From: Streptomyces xanthophaeus
GTDB lineage: Bacteria > Actinomycetota > Actinomycetes > Streptomycetales > Streptomycetaceae
Assembly: GCF_000725805.1 (NCBI RefSeq)
Contig: NZ_JOFT01000019.1
Coordinates: 124,001-188,000 of the forward strand
Direction of reading: 5' to 3'
Length of the DNA: 64,000 nucleotides
Numbering within the stretch: the stretch's first letter is position 1; each line of letters starts with the position of its first letter. A program made the translations under genes and the position numbers. Under the pieces are notes generated by a model. That model did no database searches. It had not been told where the DNA came from and worked only from the letters and a program-made list of their open reading frames with translations. Positions 55,524 through 64,000 of the stretch are shown here, in pieces.

Positions 55524-56651
55524 GTGGCTGTGACCAGCGAAATAACCTCCGGGGCAGCACGGCCCGGGCCGCGGCCAGAGAGACGTCCGGTCCGAACGTG
55601 GCAAGATGCCGAGCACAATGCCGCTGCCTGGATGCGCCATTGGGGCTACCTTGATGCGATCGCCCAGCCAGGGGGCCCCGACGGCGGGGTCGACGTGCGG
55701 TCAGCGCGTGCGCTGGGGCAGGTCAAGTACCAAGGGGCGGCGGTAGGGCGTCCCGAGCTGCAGCGCCTGTTCGGCGCGCGCGGCCAGAGGCTGGAGCGGC
55801 AGCTCCTCTTCTTCACGGGCAGCAGCTACACCACGACAGCGATCGACTACGCGCTCCAGAACGGCATCGCACTTTTCGTGTACGGCCTCGACGGATCGAT
55901 GACGGCCGTCAACGCCCCCGCCCGTCGGATCACCGACGCCGCTCGCGTCTCAGCGGGCTCGCGTGCTGCGGTGGCGGATCGTGGACGGGGTGCGCACCAG
56001 GTCTCCCCAGGCCGCCGGGTCGAGGCGCTCCGGCGATTCGTGGCAGCCGCGCGTCTCGCGGCGTCCGACCGCCACGACACGGTCGACGCCGACGCGCAGG
56101 CCGTACCTGCCGAGATGAACGACAGCGGCCTCCAGGCCTCCCACCCCGCGCCCCGACCACCCTCGGTGGCCCCCAGTCCCACCCCCGTACCACCGCCCAA
56201 CGACCGCACGGATGGGGTGCCCCAAGCCCCCGTGGCCACGGGGGCCTCGCCCGGACCGGCCCGTTCGCCGGGGGCTGTTCAGCCCAAGGAGCGTCGCCCC
56301 GGAACCGGCCACCTGCTCCTCGCTCTTCTCCTGGCAGTCGTCGCACTGATCACGCCGGGCTCCGAGTCCTTCACCCCACGGCCCAATCGGACCGTGACAA
56401 CAGCCGTCCTTCTGGTCATCCCCTGCGCCCTGCTCCTGTGGGGCGTCACCACGAAGTCGCGCCGCCGTTTCTGGCCGACCGGCTTGGCCCTCTTCCTGCT
56501 GGACCTACCTCTGGCCTGGGTGACCAACGCCCAGCTGTGGCAGGGCGATGCCTCCGACCTCCTCCTGCCGACGACCCCGGCCGTGCTGTGCCTGCTGACC
56601 GCCGGCCTGCTGATCCGCTGGAACGCCAGAGATCAAGAAGTCACCGGTTGA
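55524..56651 (+). CDS. Mrr-like nuclease domain fused to membrane segments
   Basis: A 375-residue protein. Residues 20-150 resemble a type IV restriction (Mrr-like) PD-(D/E)xK nuclease: AAAWMRHWGYLDAIAQPGG, GGVDVRS and GQVKYQGAAVGRPELQRL, with Asp and Q-x-K of the catalytic core. A disordered Pro-rich linker follows, and three or four membrane helices form the C-terminus (LLLALLLAVVALITPG; FLLDLPLAWV). This fusion may place the nuclease at the membrane. Whether it cuts modified DNA is not shown. Start GTG 55524 or 55530; no clear ribosome binding site. Confidence 0.72.
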   Translation: MAVTSEITSGAARPGPRPERRPVRTWQDAEHNAAAWMRHWGYLDAIAQPGGPDGGVDVRSARALGQVKYQGAAVGRPELQRLFGARGQRLERQLLFFTGSSYTTTAIDYALQNGIALFVYGLDGSMTAVNAPARRITDAARVSAGSRAAVADRGRGAHQVSPGRRVEALRRFVAAARLAASDRHDTVDADAQAVPAEMNDSGLQASHPAPRPPSVAPSPTPVPPPNDRTDGVPQAPVATGASPGPARSPGAVQPKERRPGTGHLLLALLLAVVALITPGSESFTPRPNRTVTTAVLLVIPCALLLWGVTTKSRRRFWPTGLALFLLDLPLAWVTNAQLWQGDASDLLLPTTPAVLCLLTAGLLIRWNARDQEVTG

Positions 56652-56817
56652 CCAACGATTTCCACCGGCCGGCGCCCCGAGTGGCTTTGGGCGCGAGATC
56701 GGGCATATCTGCGACTGCTACGTCCAGGGCGTGCCAAGGTTTGTGCGTACCGTGGTTCCGGGCCCGCAGGCGGCGATATCGTGGGGGCACACGCCAGAGA
56801 CAGCCCAGGAGCCCCGG

Positions 56818-57054
56818 ATGAGCCAGCAGCCGGCCACCGCGTCCGTGCCCGACCGTCAGCCCCTCGACGAGCACGCTGCCGCGTCCGTCCTGGCGTACGC
56901 GGCAGACCAGCGGGCTAAGGTCGATGTCCTCGCCTCCGTGCTGGAGGACATCGCTGCCCACGGCTACCCGTCGCCCGAGGCCGGAGTGTTGTGGGAGACC
57001 GCCCGCGACGCCCACCTCGCCCGCCTCGCCGACGAGCACCCCCGCGTCGCCTGA
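56818..57054 (+). CDS. Small hypothetical protein, 78 aa
   Basis: ATG 56818 follows AGGAG by 6 bases. The protein is 78 residues, acidic and helical (AAASVLAYAADQRAKVDVLA), with no membrane segment. It lies 166 bases after the Mrr-like gene. I do not recognise it. Confidence 0.5.
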   Translation: MSQQPATASVPDRQPLDEHAAASVLAYAADQRAKVDVLASVLEDIAAHGYPSPEAGVLWETARDAHLARLADEHPRVA

Positions 57055-57198
57055 GCACGCCGCGGGCCGCTCGCACGCGTCATCACGCCTGGGCAGGCCG
57101 GCGACGCCTGCGCATTCGAGCAGGTCAGGGCCCGGATCCGGGCGCCCCGGCCGCACCGGCCTGACTCCGACTTCGCGGAGGACGCGGTGCCGGGCTCG

Positions 57199-58239
57199 TC
57201 AGACCATCAGCAGGAGCCGCGTGTGCGGAACCAGCTTCCGGTTCACGCTGGTGCTCTGTACGAAGATGGTGAAGTCATCGTTGTGGTCCGGCTTGACGCG
57301 GGTTTCCGTCGCCGGCAGGCCGAGCAGGGCGCGGGCGGCTGGTCCCGTGTAGACCTGGTCCGTCTTCTTCTCCAGTACCGCGATCTGCTTGTGCGCCTGG
57401 ATCTTTTCCGACTTGCTCAACTGGTAGAACGCACACCCCGTGCGGTAACTGTGCCCGCACTCGACGACCCATTCCCGGATGCCGGATTCGCGGGCCACGG
57501 GAACCAGCTGGTACTTCGAGGGATCGGCCGGAGTGAGACCGGCCGCCTCGATGGTTTCCCTGTTCACGGCCTCCGCGCCGGTGGAGAACACCGCCCGCGA
57601 TCCGCGGATGCCCTTGCTGCGCCCCACCATGAAGTTCTCGGTGGCCTTCAGGATGACCTGCCCGGCTTCCTCCAGACCCTGTGTGCTCGTGGCATCCCAG
57701 ACGGCGATGTTGTCCTTCGGGAAGCCGCACTGCATGGCCTCGCGCTTGCCCATCTGGTCCGGCACCAGGACGGCCAGGGTCCAGTTGTCCTGCTGCGTCT
57801 CGATCATCGTGGCCACGGCCTGCACCAGTTCACGCGGGCTCTTGGTGGGGGCATCCGGACAGCGGTGACTCGCGTTCTCCTGCCCGTCGGTCAGCACGAA
57901 CGTGAGGAAGCTGTGGTCGCCGTACAGCTGTGCGGTCTGCGCCAGCTCCCGCTGCGACTTCAGGGTGGCCGCCAGCAGCGCCGTCATGCCACCGGTCCGG
58001 TACAACTGCCCCAAGGACGGCATGCGCAGCACGTCCTTGTCGTAGATCACGCACTCCACCTTGTCCGCGAACACGTACACCGTGACGCGGGTTTCCTGAT
58101 CCAGCTCCTGCGACCGGCGGGCCAGATAGGCGATCTGCTGGTCTGCGACTTCGACGACCTTGCGGCTCAGGTGCGACATGGACGAACTGGCATCCAATAC
58201 GAGAGCAACGTGGTTGATGTAGTTCTGGCTTCCGGACAT
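57199..58239 (-). CDS. VWA-domain protein
   Basis: A 346-residue cytoplasmic protein with a von Willebrand A domain over residues 1-200. The MIDAS metal motif DASSSM is at about residue 16, with GMTALL and LTDGQEN completing it. The C-terminal 130 residues are a separate helical/strand region (ECGHSYRTGCAFYQLSKSE). VWA proteins of this type in Streptomyces often work with tellurite-resistance-like or metal-related partners; none is adjacent. Start ATG 58239 with AGGGGGA upstream. Confidence 0.85.
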   Translation of the reverse strand: MSGSQNYINHVALVLDASSSMSHLSRKVVEVADQQIAYLARRSQELDQETRVTVYVFADKVECVIYDKDVLRMPSLGQLYRTGGMTALLAATLKSQRELAQTAQLYGDHSFLTFVLTDGQENASHRCPDAPTKSPRELVQAVATMIETQQDNWTLAVLVPDQMGKREAMQCGFPKDNIAVWDATSTQGLEEAGQVILKATENFMVGRSKGIRGSRAVFSTGAEAVNRETIEAAGLTPADPSKYQLVPVARESGIREWVVECGHSYRTGCAFYQLSKSEKIQAHKQIAVLEKKTDQVYTGPAARALLGLPATETRVKPDHNDDFTIFVQSTSVNRKLVPHTRLLLMV

Positions 58240-58445
58240 GAGCGTTCCCCCTGCGTTCCGAATCGATGTACCGATCCTGTCACCCACCACTGACAATGGA
58301 TCATGTCGGCCGACGGTGCCGCACGGTGCCGGAGCCTGTTCGCCCAGGCCCGCTGCACCCGGTACCGGCGGTCTGGCTGGTGTCCGCCGGGGCATGGAGG
58401 CGGCCGTCGAGGGGTCATGCCTCGCCGATGGTCAGCCCTTCGGCC

Positions 58446-58991
58446 TCAGAAGATCGCGGTGCCGAGCGCGACGAGGACACCGACCACCGCGCCCAGCACG
58501 ATGACGAGCACCAGCCCGGCCAGAGCGGCGAACAGAAAGCCGTCCGGCCCCGGCGGGACGCCACCCCGTCGGCGCAGGCAGGCCGCGAGCCAGGCCGTGA
58601 GCGTGAGGAAGGGGACGAGCAGGAGGCCGGTGGCAGTGCCGTAGTTGAAGACGGCGAGCCCGGAGAGCTCGTAGGCGTGACCCCTTGCCGTCCGCACGTC
58701 CACGGCCGTTCCGGGACGGTAGTCCTCGGCGGCCGTGTCGAGGACCATCTCCCGGGCCGGTTCGCCTGCGCGGCGCGGGGTGTACCGGCCGGTGCAGTCG
58801 GTGCCGGTCGCGTAGCCCTCGGCGTCGGTGGCCTCGTGGCACTCCCGGACCACGACGACCCCGTCCACGGGCCCGAAGCCGAGCACGGCTCCCAATTGCG
58901 GCCCGGGCAGCGCCCACACCAGCCACCCGGCGATCCCCAGCACCACCAGAACTCCCAGTCCGGCAGCGCCCCGTACGGCAACAGCGCGCAC
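58446..58991 (-). CDS. Membrane protein, unknown function
   Basis: A 181-residue protein with three hydrophobic segments: one near the N-terminus (LGVLVVLGIAGWLVWAL) and two near the C-terminus (LLLVPFLTLTAWLAACL; LAGLVLVIVLGAVVGVLVA). A middle extracytoplasmic part contains two Cys (VVVRECHE and GTDCTGRY). GTG 58991 follows GGGGGAG. Function unknown; it lies just after the MFS gene on the same strand. Confidence 0.68.
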   Translation of the reverse strand: MRAVAVRGAAGLGVLVVLGIAGWLVWALPGPQLGAVLGFGPVDGVVVVRECHEATDAEGYATGTDCTGRYTPRRAGEPAREMVLDTAAEDYRPGTAVDVRTARGHAYELSGLAVFNYGTATGLLLVPFLTLTAWLAACLRRRGGVPPGPDGFLFAALAGLVLVIVLGAVVGVLVALGTAIF

Positions 58992-59037
58992 GGCTCCCCC
59001 TCTCCCCGGCTGCCGGATACCCGCCAGGGGGACGCCA

Positions 59038-60495
59038 CTAACGCGGTGGGACTTCTGTGCTCTCGGCAGGAGCGGTGCTCGGCGCCGGGTGGAGGGGCGA
59101 ACCCGCAGACAGGCCTGATCCATGTTCCCCGGCAGCCACGGCCGCGGCGGCCGCGAGGTCCGGGCCGCCCGGTGCCGCGGGCTCGCCGCCGTCAGCGGGC
59201 GCGGCTCGGCGCAGGGTGCGGATCGCCGGGATCGCGAGCAGCGCCACGCAGCCCGCCAGGCAGGTGCCCGCCGAGAGCAGCAGCAGCCGCTCCGGGGAAG
59301 CCAGCGCGGTGGCGGGCCCCGCCAGGATCTGGCCGAGCGCGATCCCGGACACCGAGCCGGCCAGCTCGTACGCGGTGACGCGGTTGAGAACCGCGGGCGG
59401 GGTGTGGGTCTGCACGCTGGTCGCCCACATCACCGACCAGAACGCCCAGGCGCCGCCACCCAGCACGTGGCCGGCCAGCAGCACCGGAAGGCCGGCGCCC
59501 AGCGCCACGCTGAGCGGCAGCACGGTGAACAGCGCCATCGCCATCGCGCCGGCGGCCAGAGGCCGGGCGGGGCGCAGCCGCAGCGCCAGCAGGCCGCCGA
59601 GCACTGTTCCCACTCCGAGGAAGGAGACCGCCAGCCCGTACGCGTTCGGGCCGAGCCGGGCGCCGATCAGCGCCGAGCTCAGCGGCACCAGCGGGCCGAA
59701 GAGCAGCACACCGTAGACGACCCAGATCAGGATCACCGCCCACATCCAGGTGCGGGAGCGGAATTCCTGCCAGCCCTGCCGCAGGTCGCGACGGAGTGAA
59801 CTCCCACTGTGAGCACGGGAGCCGGCGTCGATCGGGGTGTTCGCAGGCGCGTCGGCCGGGGCGAAGCGGATGAGTGCCAGGCACAAGGCGCTGAGCAGGA
59901 AGGTCCCGGCATCGATCGCGTACACGGTCCCCGCACCGGTCAGTACGATCAGCAGCCCCGCCAAGGCCGGGCCGAGCAGTTGGGCGAGGGCGTCGGCCAC
60001 CTTGAGCGTGGCGTTCGCCCGCTGCGGCTCGCGGGCGACGAGCGGGACCATCCCGTTCACCCCCGGCTGGAACATCGCGACGGCTGCACCCGCCAGCGCC
60101 GCCATGCTCACCAGCAGCCAGAACGGGGGATTCCCCGCGAAGAACGCGGCAGCCAGCACACCCTGGGTGAGGACCCGGGCGAGGTCCGCGCCGATCATCA
60201 TCCGGCGCGCGCCGAGCCGGTCGGCGAACACCCCGCCGAACAGGACCAGGAGAACGAACGTGCCGGTCCAGGTGCCGAGGACGAGGCCGACGCCGGAGAT
60301 CCCGTACAGCGGGCCGACCGCGAGCGCGGCGGCCACGGGCATCATCGCGTCGCCGACCAGCGAGACCGCGCGGGCGGTGAAGTAGAGCGTGAAGCGCCGG
60401 TCCCACAACGGGGGCCGGGTGCTTGGCGGATGAGTCCGGGCGATGGCGATCCGGGTCTGTGTCTGCGTCTGGGTGTGTGTCTGCGCGGTGGTCAC
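59038..60495 (-). CDS. Major facilitator superfamily exporter
   Basis: A 485-residue transporter with about 12 helices, of the MFS_3/enterobactin-exporter type (FTARAVSLVGDAMMPVAAAL; FGGVFADRLGARRMMIGADL with the MFS motif A). The N-terminal 25 residues contain a Thr-Gln repeat and the last 45 a disordered tail. Diverging from a GlxA-type regulator by 70 bases, it is probably its regulated target and exports an unknown compound. Start GTG 60495. Confidence 0.9.
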   Translation of the reverse strand: MTTAQTHTQTQTQTRIAIARTHPPSTRPPLWDRRFTLYFTARAVSLVGDAMMPVAAALAVGPLYGISGVGLVLGTWTGTFVLLVLFGGVFADRLGARRMMIGADLARVLTQGVLAAAFFAGNPPFWLLVSMAALAGAAVAMFQPGVNGMVPLVAREPQRANATLKVADALAQLLGPALAGLLIVLTGAGTVYAIDAGTFLLSALCLALIRFAPADAPANTPIDAGSRAHSGSSLRRDLRQGWQEFRSRTWMWAVILIWVVYGVLLFGPLVPLSSALIGARLGPNAYGLAVSFLGVGTVLGGLLALRLRPARPLAAGAMAMALFTVLPLSVALGAGLPVLLAGHVLGGGAWAFWSVMWATSVQTHTPPAVLNRVTAYELAGSVSGIALGQILAGPATALASPERLLLLSAGTCLAGCVALLAIPAIRTLRRAAPADGGEPAAPGGPDLAAAAAVAAGEHGSGLSAGSPLHPAPSTAPAESTEVPPR

Positions 60496-60565
60496 AGGAC
60501 GATGCTGGACTGGACCAATCGCTCACCCCAGTGTCCTGAACGACATGATGGGGTACTTTCACGCC

Positions 60566-61561
60566 ATGACACCTCGTCCGCTGCCGAAGTCTCCGGCGCT
60601 GCACCGGGTCGTGGCCGTACTGCAAGCCCCGCAGTCGACCTTCCCGCTGGCCTGCGCGACCGAGGTGTTCAGCGACCACAGCCCGGCGGTCCCCTCCCGC
60701 TACGCGTTCGAGGTCTGCACTGAGCACCCCGGCCCGGTGCGAACCCAGGCCGGATACGACCTGTTGGTCACCACAGGCCTGGAGGCACTGGAACGCGCGG
60801 ACACCGTGCTGGTCCCCGGCTGGCAGCAGCCGGCCGGCGCCGAGGTGTCGTCAACGGTGATCGCGGCGGTGCGCCGGGCACACCGGCGCGGCGCGCGGGT
60901 CGTCGGTATTTGCTCGGGTGCCTTCATGCTCGCCGCCGCCGGACTTCTGGACGGGCGGCGGGCCGCAACCCACTGGGCCCAGGCCGCCGAGCTGGCCACC
61001 CGGTTCCCGCAGGTCCGGGTCGACCCCGCGGTGCTCTACGTGGACCACGGTGATGTTGCCACCAGCGCAGGATCGGCCGCCGGTGTGGACCTCTGCCTGC
61101 ACCTGGTGCGCGCCGACCACGGGGCCGCGTACGCGATGCGGATCGCCCGGCAGATGGTGATGCCACCACACCGCGAGGGCTGCCAGCTGCAGTACGCCGA
61201 ACTGCCCACCTCCGGACCGGTCGCCGACTCGCTGGCCCCGCTGCTGGAGTGGCTGGCCGGGCGCCTCGACCAGCCGGTCAGCGTCGCCGAGATGGCGGTC
61301 CGCTCGCAGGTTTCGGCCCGCACGCTGACCCGGCGCTTCACCGAGCAGCTGGGCATCAGTCCCGGACGCTGGCTACTGGACCGGCGGATCGCCGCCACCC
61401 GGGCGCTGCTGGAGGAGACCGACCTGCCCGTGGAGACCATCGCGCACCGGGTCGGCCTCTCCTCGGCGGTCAACCTGCGACGGCGCTTCCACGAGGCCCT
61501 GCGCACCACGCCCGCGGCCTATCGGCGCGCTTTCCGCGAGGACAAGGTCGGGGCTGGCTGA
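60566..61561 (+). CDS. GlxA-family AraC-type regulator
   Basis: A 331-residue regulator. Residues 10-180 have a DJ-1/PfpI-like glutaminase-type domain (VVGICSGAFMLAAAGLL with the reactive-type Cys), and the C-terminal 110 residues an AraC helix-turn-helix pair (VSARTLTRRFTEQLGISPGR; GLSSAVNLRRRFHEAL). It probably senses a small molecule and controls the divergent MFS exporter. ATG 60566 is used; ATG 60545 or 60548 is possible. Confidence 0.9.
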   Translation: MTPRPLPKSPALHRVVAVLQAPQSTFPLACATEVFSDHSPAVPSRYAFEVCTEHPGPVRTQAGYDLLVTTGLEALERADTVLVPGWQQPAGAEVSSTVIAAVRRAHRRGARVVGICSGAFMLAAAGLLDGRRAATHWAQAAELATRFPQVRVDPAVLYVDHGDVATSAGSAAGVDLCLHLVRADHGAAYAMRIARQMVMPPHREGCQLQYAELPTSGPVADSLAPLLEWLAGRLDQPVSVAEMAVRSQVSARTLTRRFTEQLGISPGRWLLDRRIAATRALLEETDLPVETIAHRVGLSSAVNLRRRFHEALRTTPAAYRRAFREDKVGAG

Positions 61562-61618
61562 CCGGTCGGTTCGGAACCCCGTCGGTCTCGCTCGGCTGCA
61601 TGGTCCGGTTCCTCCCTC

Positions 61619-62059
61619 TCAGCGCAGTTGCTCGGCCAGTCCGACGATGATGCCCTCCGGGCCGCGGACGTAGCAGAGCAGGTAGCTGTCCTCGAACCGG
61701 GCGATCTGGCCGACGAGTTCGGCGCCGTGAGGGCGCAGGCGGGCAACTGTGTCCTCGAGGTCGTCGACGGCGAACATGACGCGGTGCGTGCCCAGAATGT
61801 TGTGCGGCCGGTTGCGCGGCCCGGCGCTGATCACGGCGGGGCTGCGGTACTTCGCCAGCTCGAGCCGGCTGTGACCGTCAGGGGTCCGGACCATCGCGAT
61901 GTCACACCGGACGCCTTCGAGTCCGGTGCACTGGTCGGCGACGAGGCCCTCGACCTCAGCCCTGCCCTCCAGCTCCATGCCGAGTTCCACGAAGAAGGCG
62001 ATGGCGGCCTCCATGTCCTCGACGACGATGCCAACGTTGTCCATGCGCTGAATCGCCAT
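61619..62059 (-). CDS. VOC-family protein (glyoxalase/dioxygenase-like)
   Basis: A 146-residue single-domain protein: IQRMDNVGIVVEDMEAAIAF at the start, RPHNILGTHRVMFAVDDLED, and YVRGPEGIIVGLAEQL with the acidic metal ligand region. Such proteins bind a metal and a small substrate. ATG 62059 follows AAGGAG by 8 bases. It lies downstream of the flavoprotein gene on the same strand. Confidence 0.9.
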   Translation of the reverse strand: MAIQRMDNVGIVVEDMEAAIAFFVELGMELEGRAEVEGLVADQCTGLEGVRCDIAMVRTPDGHSRLELAKYRSPAVISAGPRNRPHNILGTHRVMFAVDDLEDTVARLRPHGAELVGQIARFEDSYLLCYVRGPEGIIVGLAEQLR

Positions 62060-62254
62060 GCTGGCTTCTCCTTCTGCCTCGTGCGGCGCCGGTGGCGGCC
62101 GCTGATGTCCCTGGGACGGAGCCGGTGGCACGTTCTCGACATCTTCAGACCGCAGGATTCCAAGAATCTGGACCGCCTCAGCACTGCGCATCGCCGATGC
62201 GCCGCAACTGTTTCGGCCGGCCGGCCGGCCGCGCCCGGAGCCCGGTCACACCCC

Positions 62255-64000
62255 TCAGGCCTGCGGCTGCCGCGCAAGACTCCGGGGGTCCGCCGGGCGG
62301 GGCACGAAGACCGGGGAGTCCGACTGGTAGAAGAGGTCGATGTCGGCCTCCTCACCGCCGACGATCAGCGTGTCCCAGGCGCCGCTCTCCCACAGGGTGC
62401 GGAGGGTGGCCGGGTAGACGGAGGCGAGGTGGGAGCGGAGTTCCGCGTCGGTGGGCAGGCCGGGCAGCCGGGACCCCAGCCGGTCGCGGATTCCGGCCAT
62501 CCGCTCCAGTAGCGCATCCAGGTCACTCCCGTCCGCGGTGGTGCGAGAACCTGCTCCCGCCGCGGCACCTGCTCCCGCCGCGGCACCTGCTCCCGCCGCG
62601 GCACCGGCTGCGGCCGCACTACCGGCTGCGGCTCCGGCCCCGGCAGCGGCTTCCGTGCTGCGCGCGATGATGTCCCTGATGGCACGGGTGACGCCCTGTT
62701 CGTCCGTGGTCACCATGGCGTTCCAGGCCCGGCTCTTGTGCCGGTACTGGAGCATCGACATCGCCGCCTCGTGCCGGATGAAGTCGGCGTCCCGCAGCGG
62801 CTTCCCCCGCCAGGCACGGCTGAGCGACCGGGCCAGTGATGTGGCCGAGGCGAGGCCGCTGTTGAGGCCGCGACCCGGCCAGAAGTGGATGGCGTTGGCC
62901 GCGTCGCCCAGCAGGAAGCCGTAGGTGCCGGGGCTGGTCGCGGTCGGCCGGTGCAACTGTGCGGTGAACCGCGGGCGCTGCACCATGTCCAGCCGGAACG
63001 AGGTGATCGCCGACAGGTCGTCCTCGGCGACCCCGAACAGGCGCAGGCCCTGCCGGATCTCCTTCCACAGCGGTGAACTGCGCAGCAGGGCGGGGAGGAA
63101 GAGGGTGCCGTGGGTGGGGCAGCGGAACTCGTTGTCCTCCTCCTGCCGGCTCATCAGGCAGGGGCGGGCGGCGATGCACTCCTCGAAGACGTGGCGGACC
63201 GGGTCGATGCCGATGACGCTCTTGGCCTCCTCCCGCGTCAGCCGCATGTTCAGGAAGCCCTCGCCGCGCAGCGAGTTGAGCAGGAAGCGGTTCTGCGACA
63301 CGGTGAGCAGCACGCTCATCGGGTCCGGCAGCCTGGACTTCACCCGCAGCCCCAGGACGACGTCCTGGAGGTGCTCGCCGTCGAGGGAGTAGATCGAGGC
63401 GTCGGCCGCGCCGAAGCGGTCGGCATAGTGCTCACGCGTCCGGGAACGGCCGCCCTCGCAGACCACCAGGACGTGTTCCTGCGTGAGCCGGTTCTGCTGC
63501 TCCGTGACGTCGAAACGCTTGGCAACGAGCCGGATCGCCGACCTCCGGTTGGCCAGTTCCAGCAGCCGGTCCTCGATGTGGGCGATCCGGATGTTGCGGG
63601 GCGGACGGCCGTCGACCGAGTCCGGGCCGACGGGCCACATCTCCGAGTAGGCGCCGCCGTCGTCGAACAGCGCGGTGAGCACCTCCTCGGACAGGGCGAG
63701 GTACTGCCGGCTCTGGACGGTCACCACCTGCTGGCGGCGGAAGTTGCCCTGGGTCTCGTCCTTCCAGACGACCGCCGAACCCTTCCTGGTCCAGCGCCCG
63801 TCGTAGAGGGTGATGACGGTCCTCCCGGGCAGCATCTCGTCGAGGGCCAGGGCGAAGGCGAGGCCCACCGGACCGCCGCCGGTGATGGTGACCCGCAGCA
63901 TGCCGGGGTCCGCGGTGCCGGCCCGGGGGACGTCCAGGAGGGAGAGGTCCATGACCGTCTCCATGGCGTCCTGCGCCTCGTACAGGAACGTTTCATTGCC
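62255..64000 (-). CDS. FAD-dependent monooxygenase-like flavoprotein, probably cut by the window edge
   Basis: A large flavoprotein. The Rossmann loop is LRVTITGGGPVGLAFALALD and the second FAD-binding Asp lies in GFLLGDAANAIHFWPGRGLN, a typical monooxygenase signature. A linker of Ala/Gly-rich residues (repeated AAAGAG) precedes a C-terminal helical region. The frame stays open to base 64000 (reading GNETFLYEAQDAMETV before the Met at 63964), so the true start may be outside the window or at the ATG at 63964 or 63952. The family could hydroxylate a small aromatic or tailor a secondary metabolite; neither is proven. Confidence 0.82.
   Translation of the reverse strand, partial: GNETFLYEAQDAMETVMDLSLLDVPRAGTADPGMLRVTITGGGPVGLAFALALDEMLPGRTVITLYDGRWTRKGSAVVWKDETQGNFRRQQVVTVQSRQYLALSEEVLTALFDDGGAYSEMWPVGPDSVDGRPPRNIRIAHIEDRLLELANRRSAIRLVAKRFDVTEQQNRLTQEHVLVVCEGGRSRTREHYADRFGAADASIYSLDGEHLQDVVLGLRVKSRLPDPMSVLLTVSQNRFLLNSLRGEGFLNMRLTREEAKSVIGIDPVRHVFEECIAARPCLMSRQEEDNEFRCPTHGTLFLPALLRSSPLWKEIRQGLRLFGVAEDDLSAITSFRLDMVQRPRFTAQLHRPTATSPGTYGFLLGDAANAIHFWPGRGLNSGLASATSLARSLSRAWRGKPLRDADFIRHEAAMSMLQYRHKSRAWNAMVTTDEQGVTRAIRDIIARSTEAAAGAGAAAGSAAAAGAAAGAGAAAGAGAAAGAGSRTTADGSDLDALLERMAGIRDRLGSRLPGLPTDAELRSHLASVYPATLRTLWESGAWDTLIVGGEEADIDLFYQSDSPVFVPRPADPRSLARQPQA
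62549..62602 (-). repeat. In-frame minisatellite, three 18-bp units
   Basis: The unit ACCTGCTCCCGCCGCGGC occurs three times without change and is followed by related degenerate units. On the minus strand it encodes AAAGAG, lengthening the linker of the flavoprotein. Confidence 0.9.

Overview
The window is high-GC actinobacterial DNA and almost certainly from a Streptomyces. The evidence is codon usage, frequent GTG/TTG starts, a RheA/hsp18 pair with its operator, a rifamycin-associated element in front of a rifamycin phosphotransferase gene, and a large set of SigB-type partner-switch proteins. Several decayed genes (IS5-type transposase, LysR, hemerythrin, alpha/beta hydrolase, FetB-like permease) and many orphan genes suggest an accessory, chromosome-arm type of region. 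All calls come from reading the sequence; no database search was possible.

Layout. 1-2.4 kb: the 3' end of an unidentified gene, a small unknown gene, an IS transposase remnant and another small gene. 2.5-7.9 kb: polyphosphate kinase 2, a PRC-barrel protein, a HEAT-like protein, a Na+/H+ antiporter, a double-GNAT acetyltransferase and a short disordered protein. 8-10.7 kb: a heat-shock island with a STAS protein, rheA and hsp18 diverging over two operators, and two DUF2267 genes. 10.9-15.4 kb: secreted or membrane proteins of unknown function. 15.5-18.9 kb: a fatty-acid desaturase and its ferredoxin-type reductase, diverging from a PucR-like regulator. 19-25.3 kb: a serine hydrolase, an HTH-membrane protein, two gene relics and two alpha/beta hydrolases.

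25.5-37.6 kb is the most striking part. It is a stress-signalling cluster with two RsbW-type ATPase proteins, a 1528-residue soluble hybrid histidine kinase carrying about 15 HAMP units, a SpoIIE-type phosphatase, two STAS antagonists, a NarL-type regulator, a PAS histidine kinase and a stand-alone receiver. Many of these genes overlap by 4 bases. The set has the parts to join two-component phosphorelay with anti-sigma partner switching.

37.9-44.5 kb: a MerR regulator, a YcnI-like (DUF1775) copper-type protein, two related membrane proteins, a DsbA-like oxidase, a DUF3093 protein and the cobalt transporter genes cbtB-cbtA behind a cobalamin riboswitch. Two pentanucleotide arrays sit on either side of the DUF1775 and membrane-protein gene pair. 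44.8-49.5 kb: a polysaccharide deacetylase, an ASCH protein and rph behind a rifamycin-associated element. 49.6-58 kb: a patchwork of relics and orphan genes (YCII, SUKH, FetB relic, frameshifted acetyltransferase, lipoprotein, Mrr-like membrane protein, VWA protein). 58.4-64 kb: a membrane protein, an MFS exporter diverging from a GlxA-type regulator, a VOC protein and a large flavoprotein that runs off the right edge.
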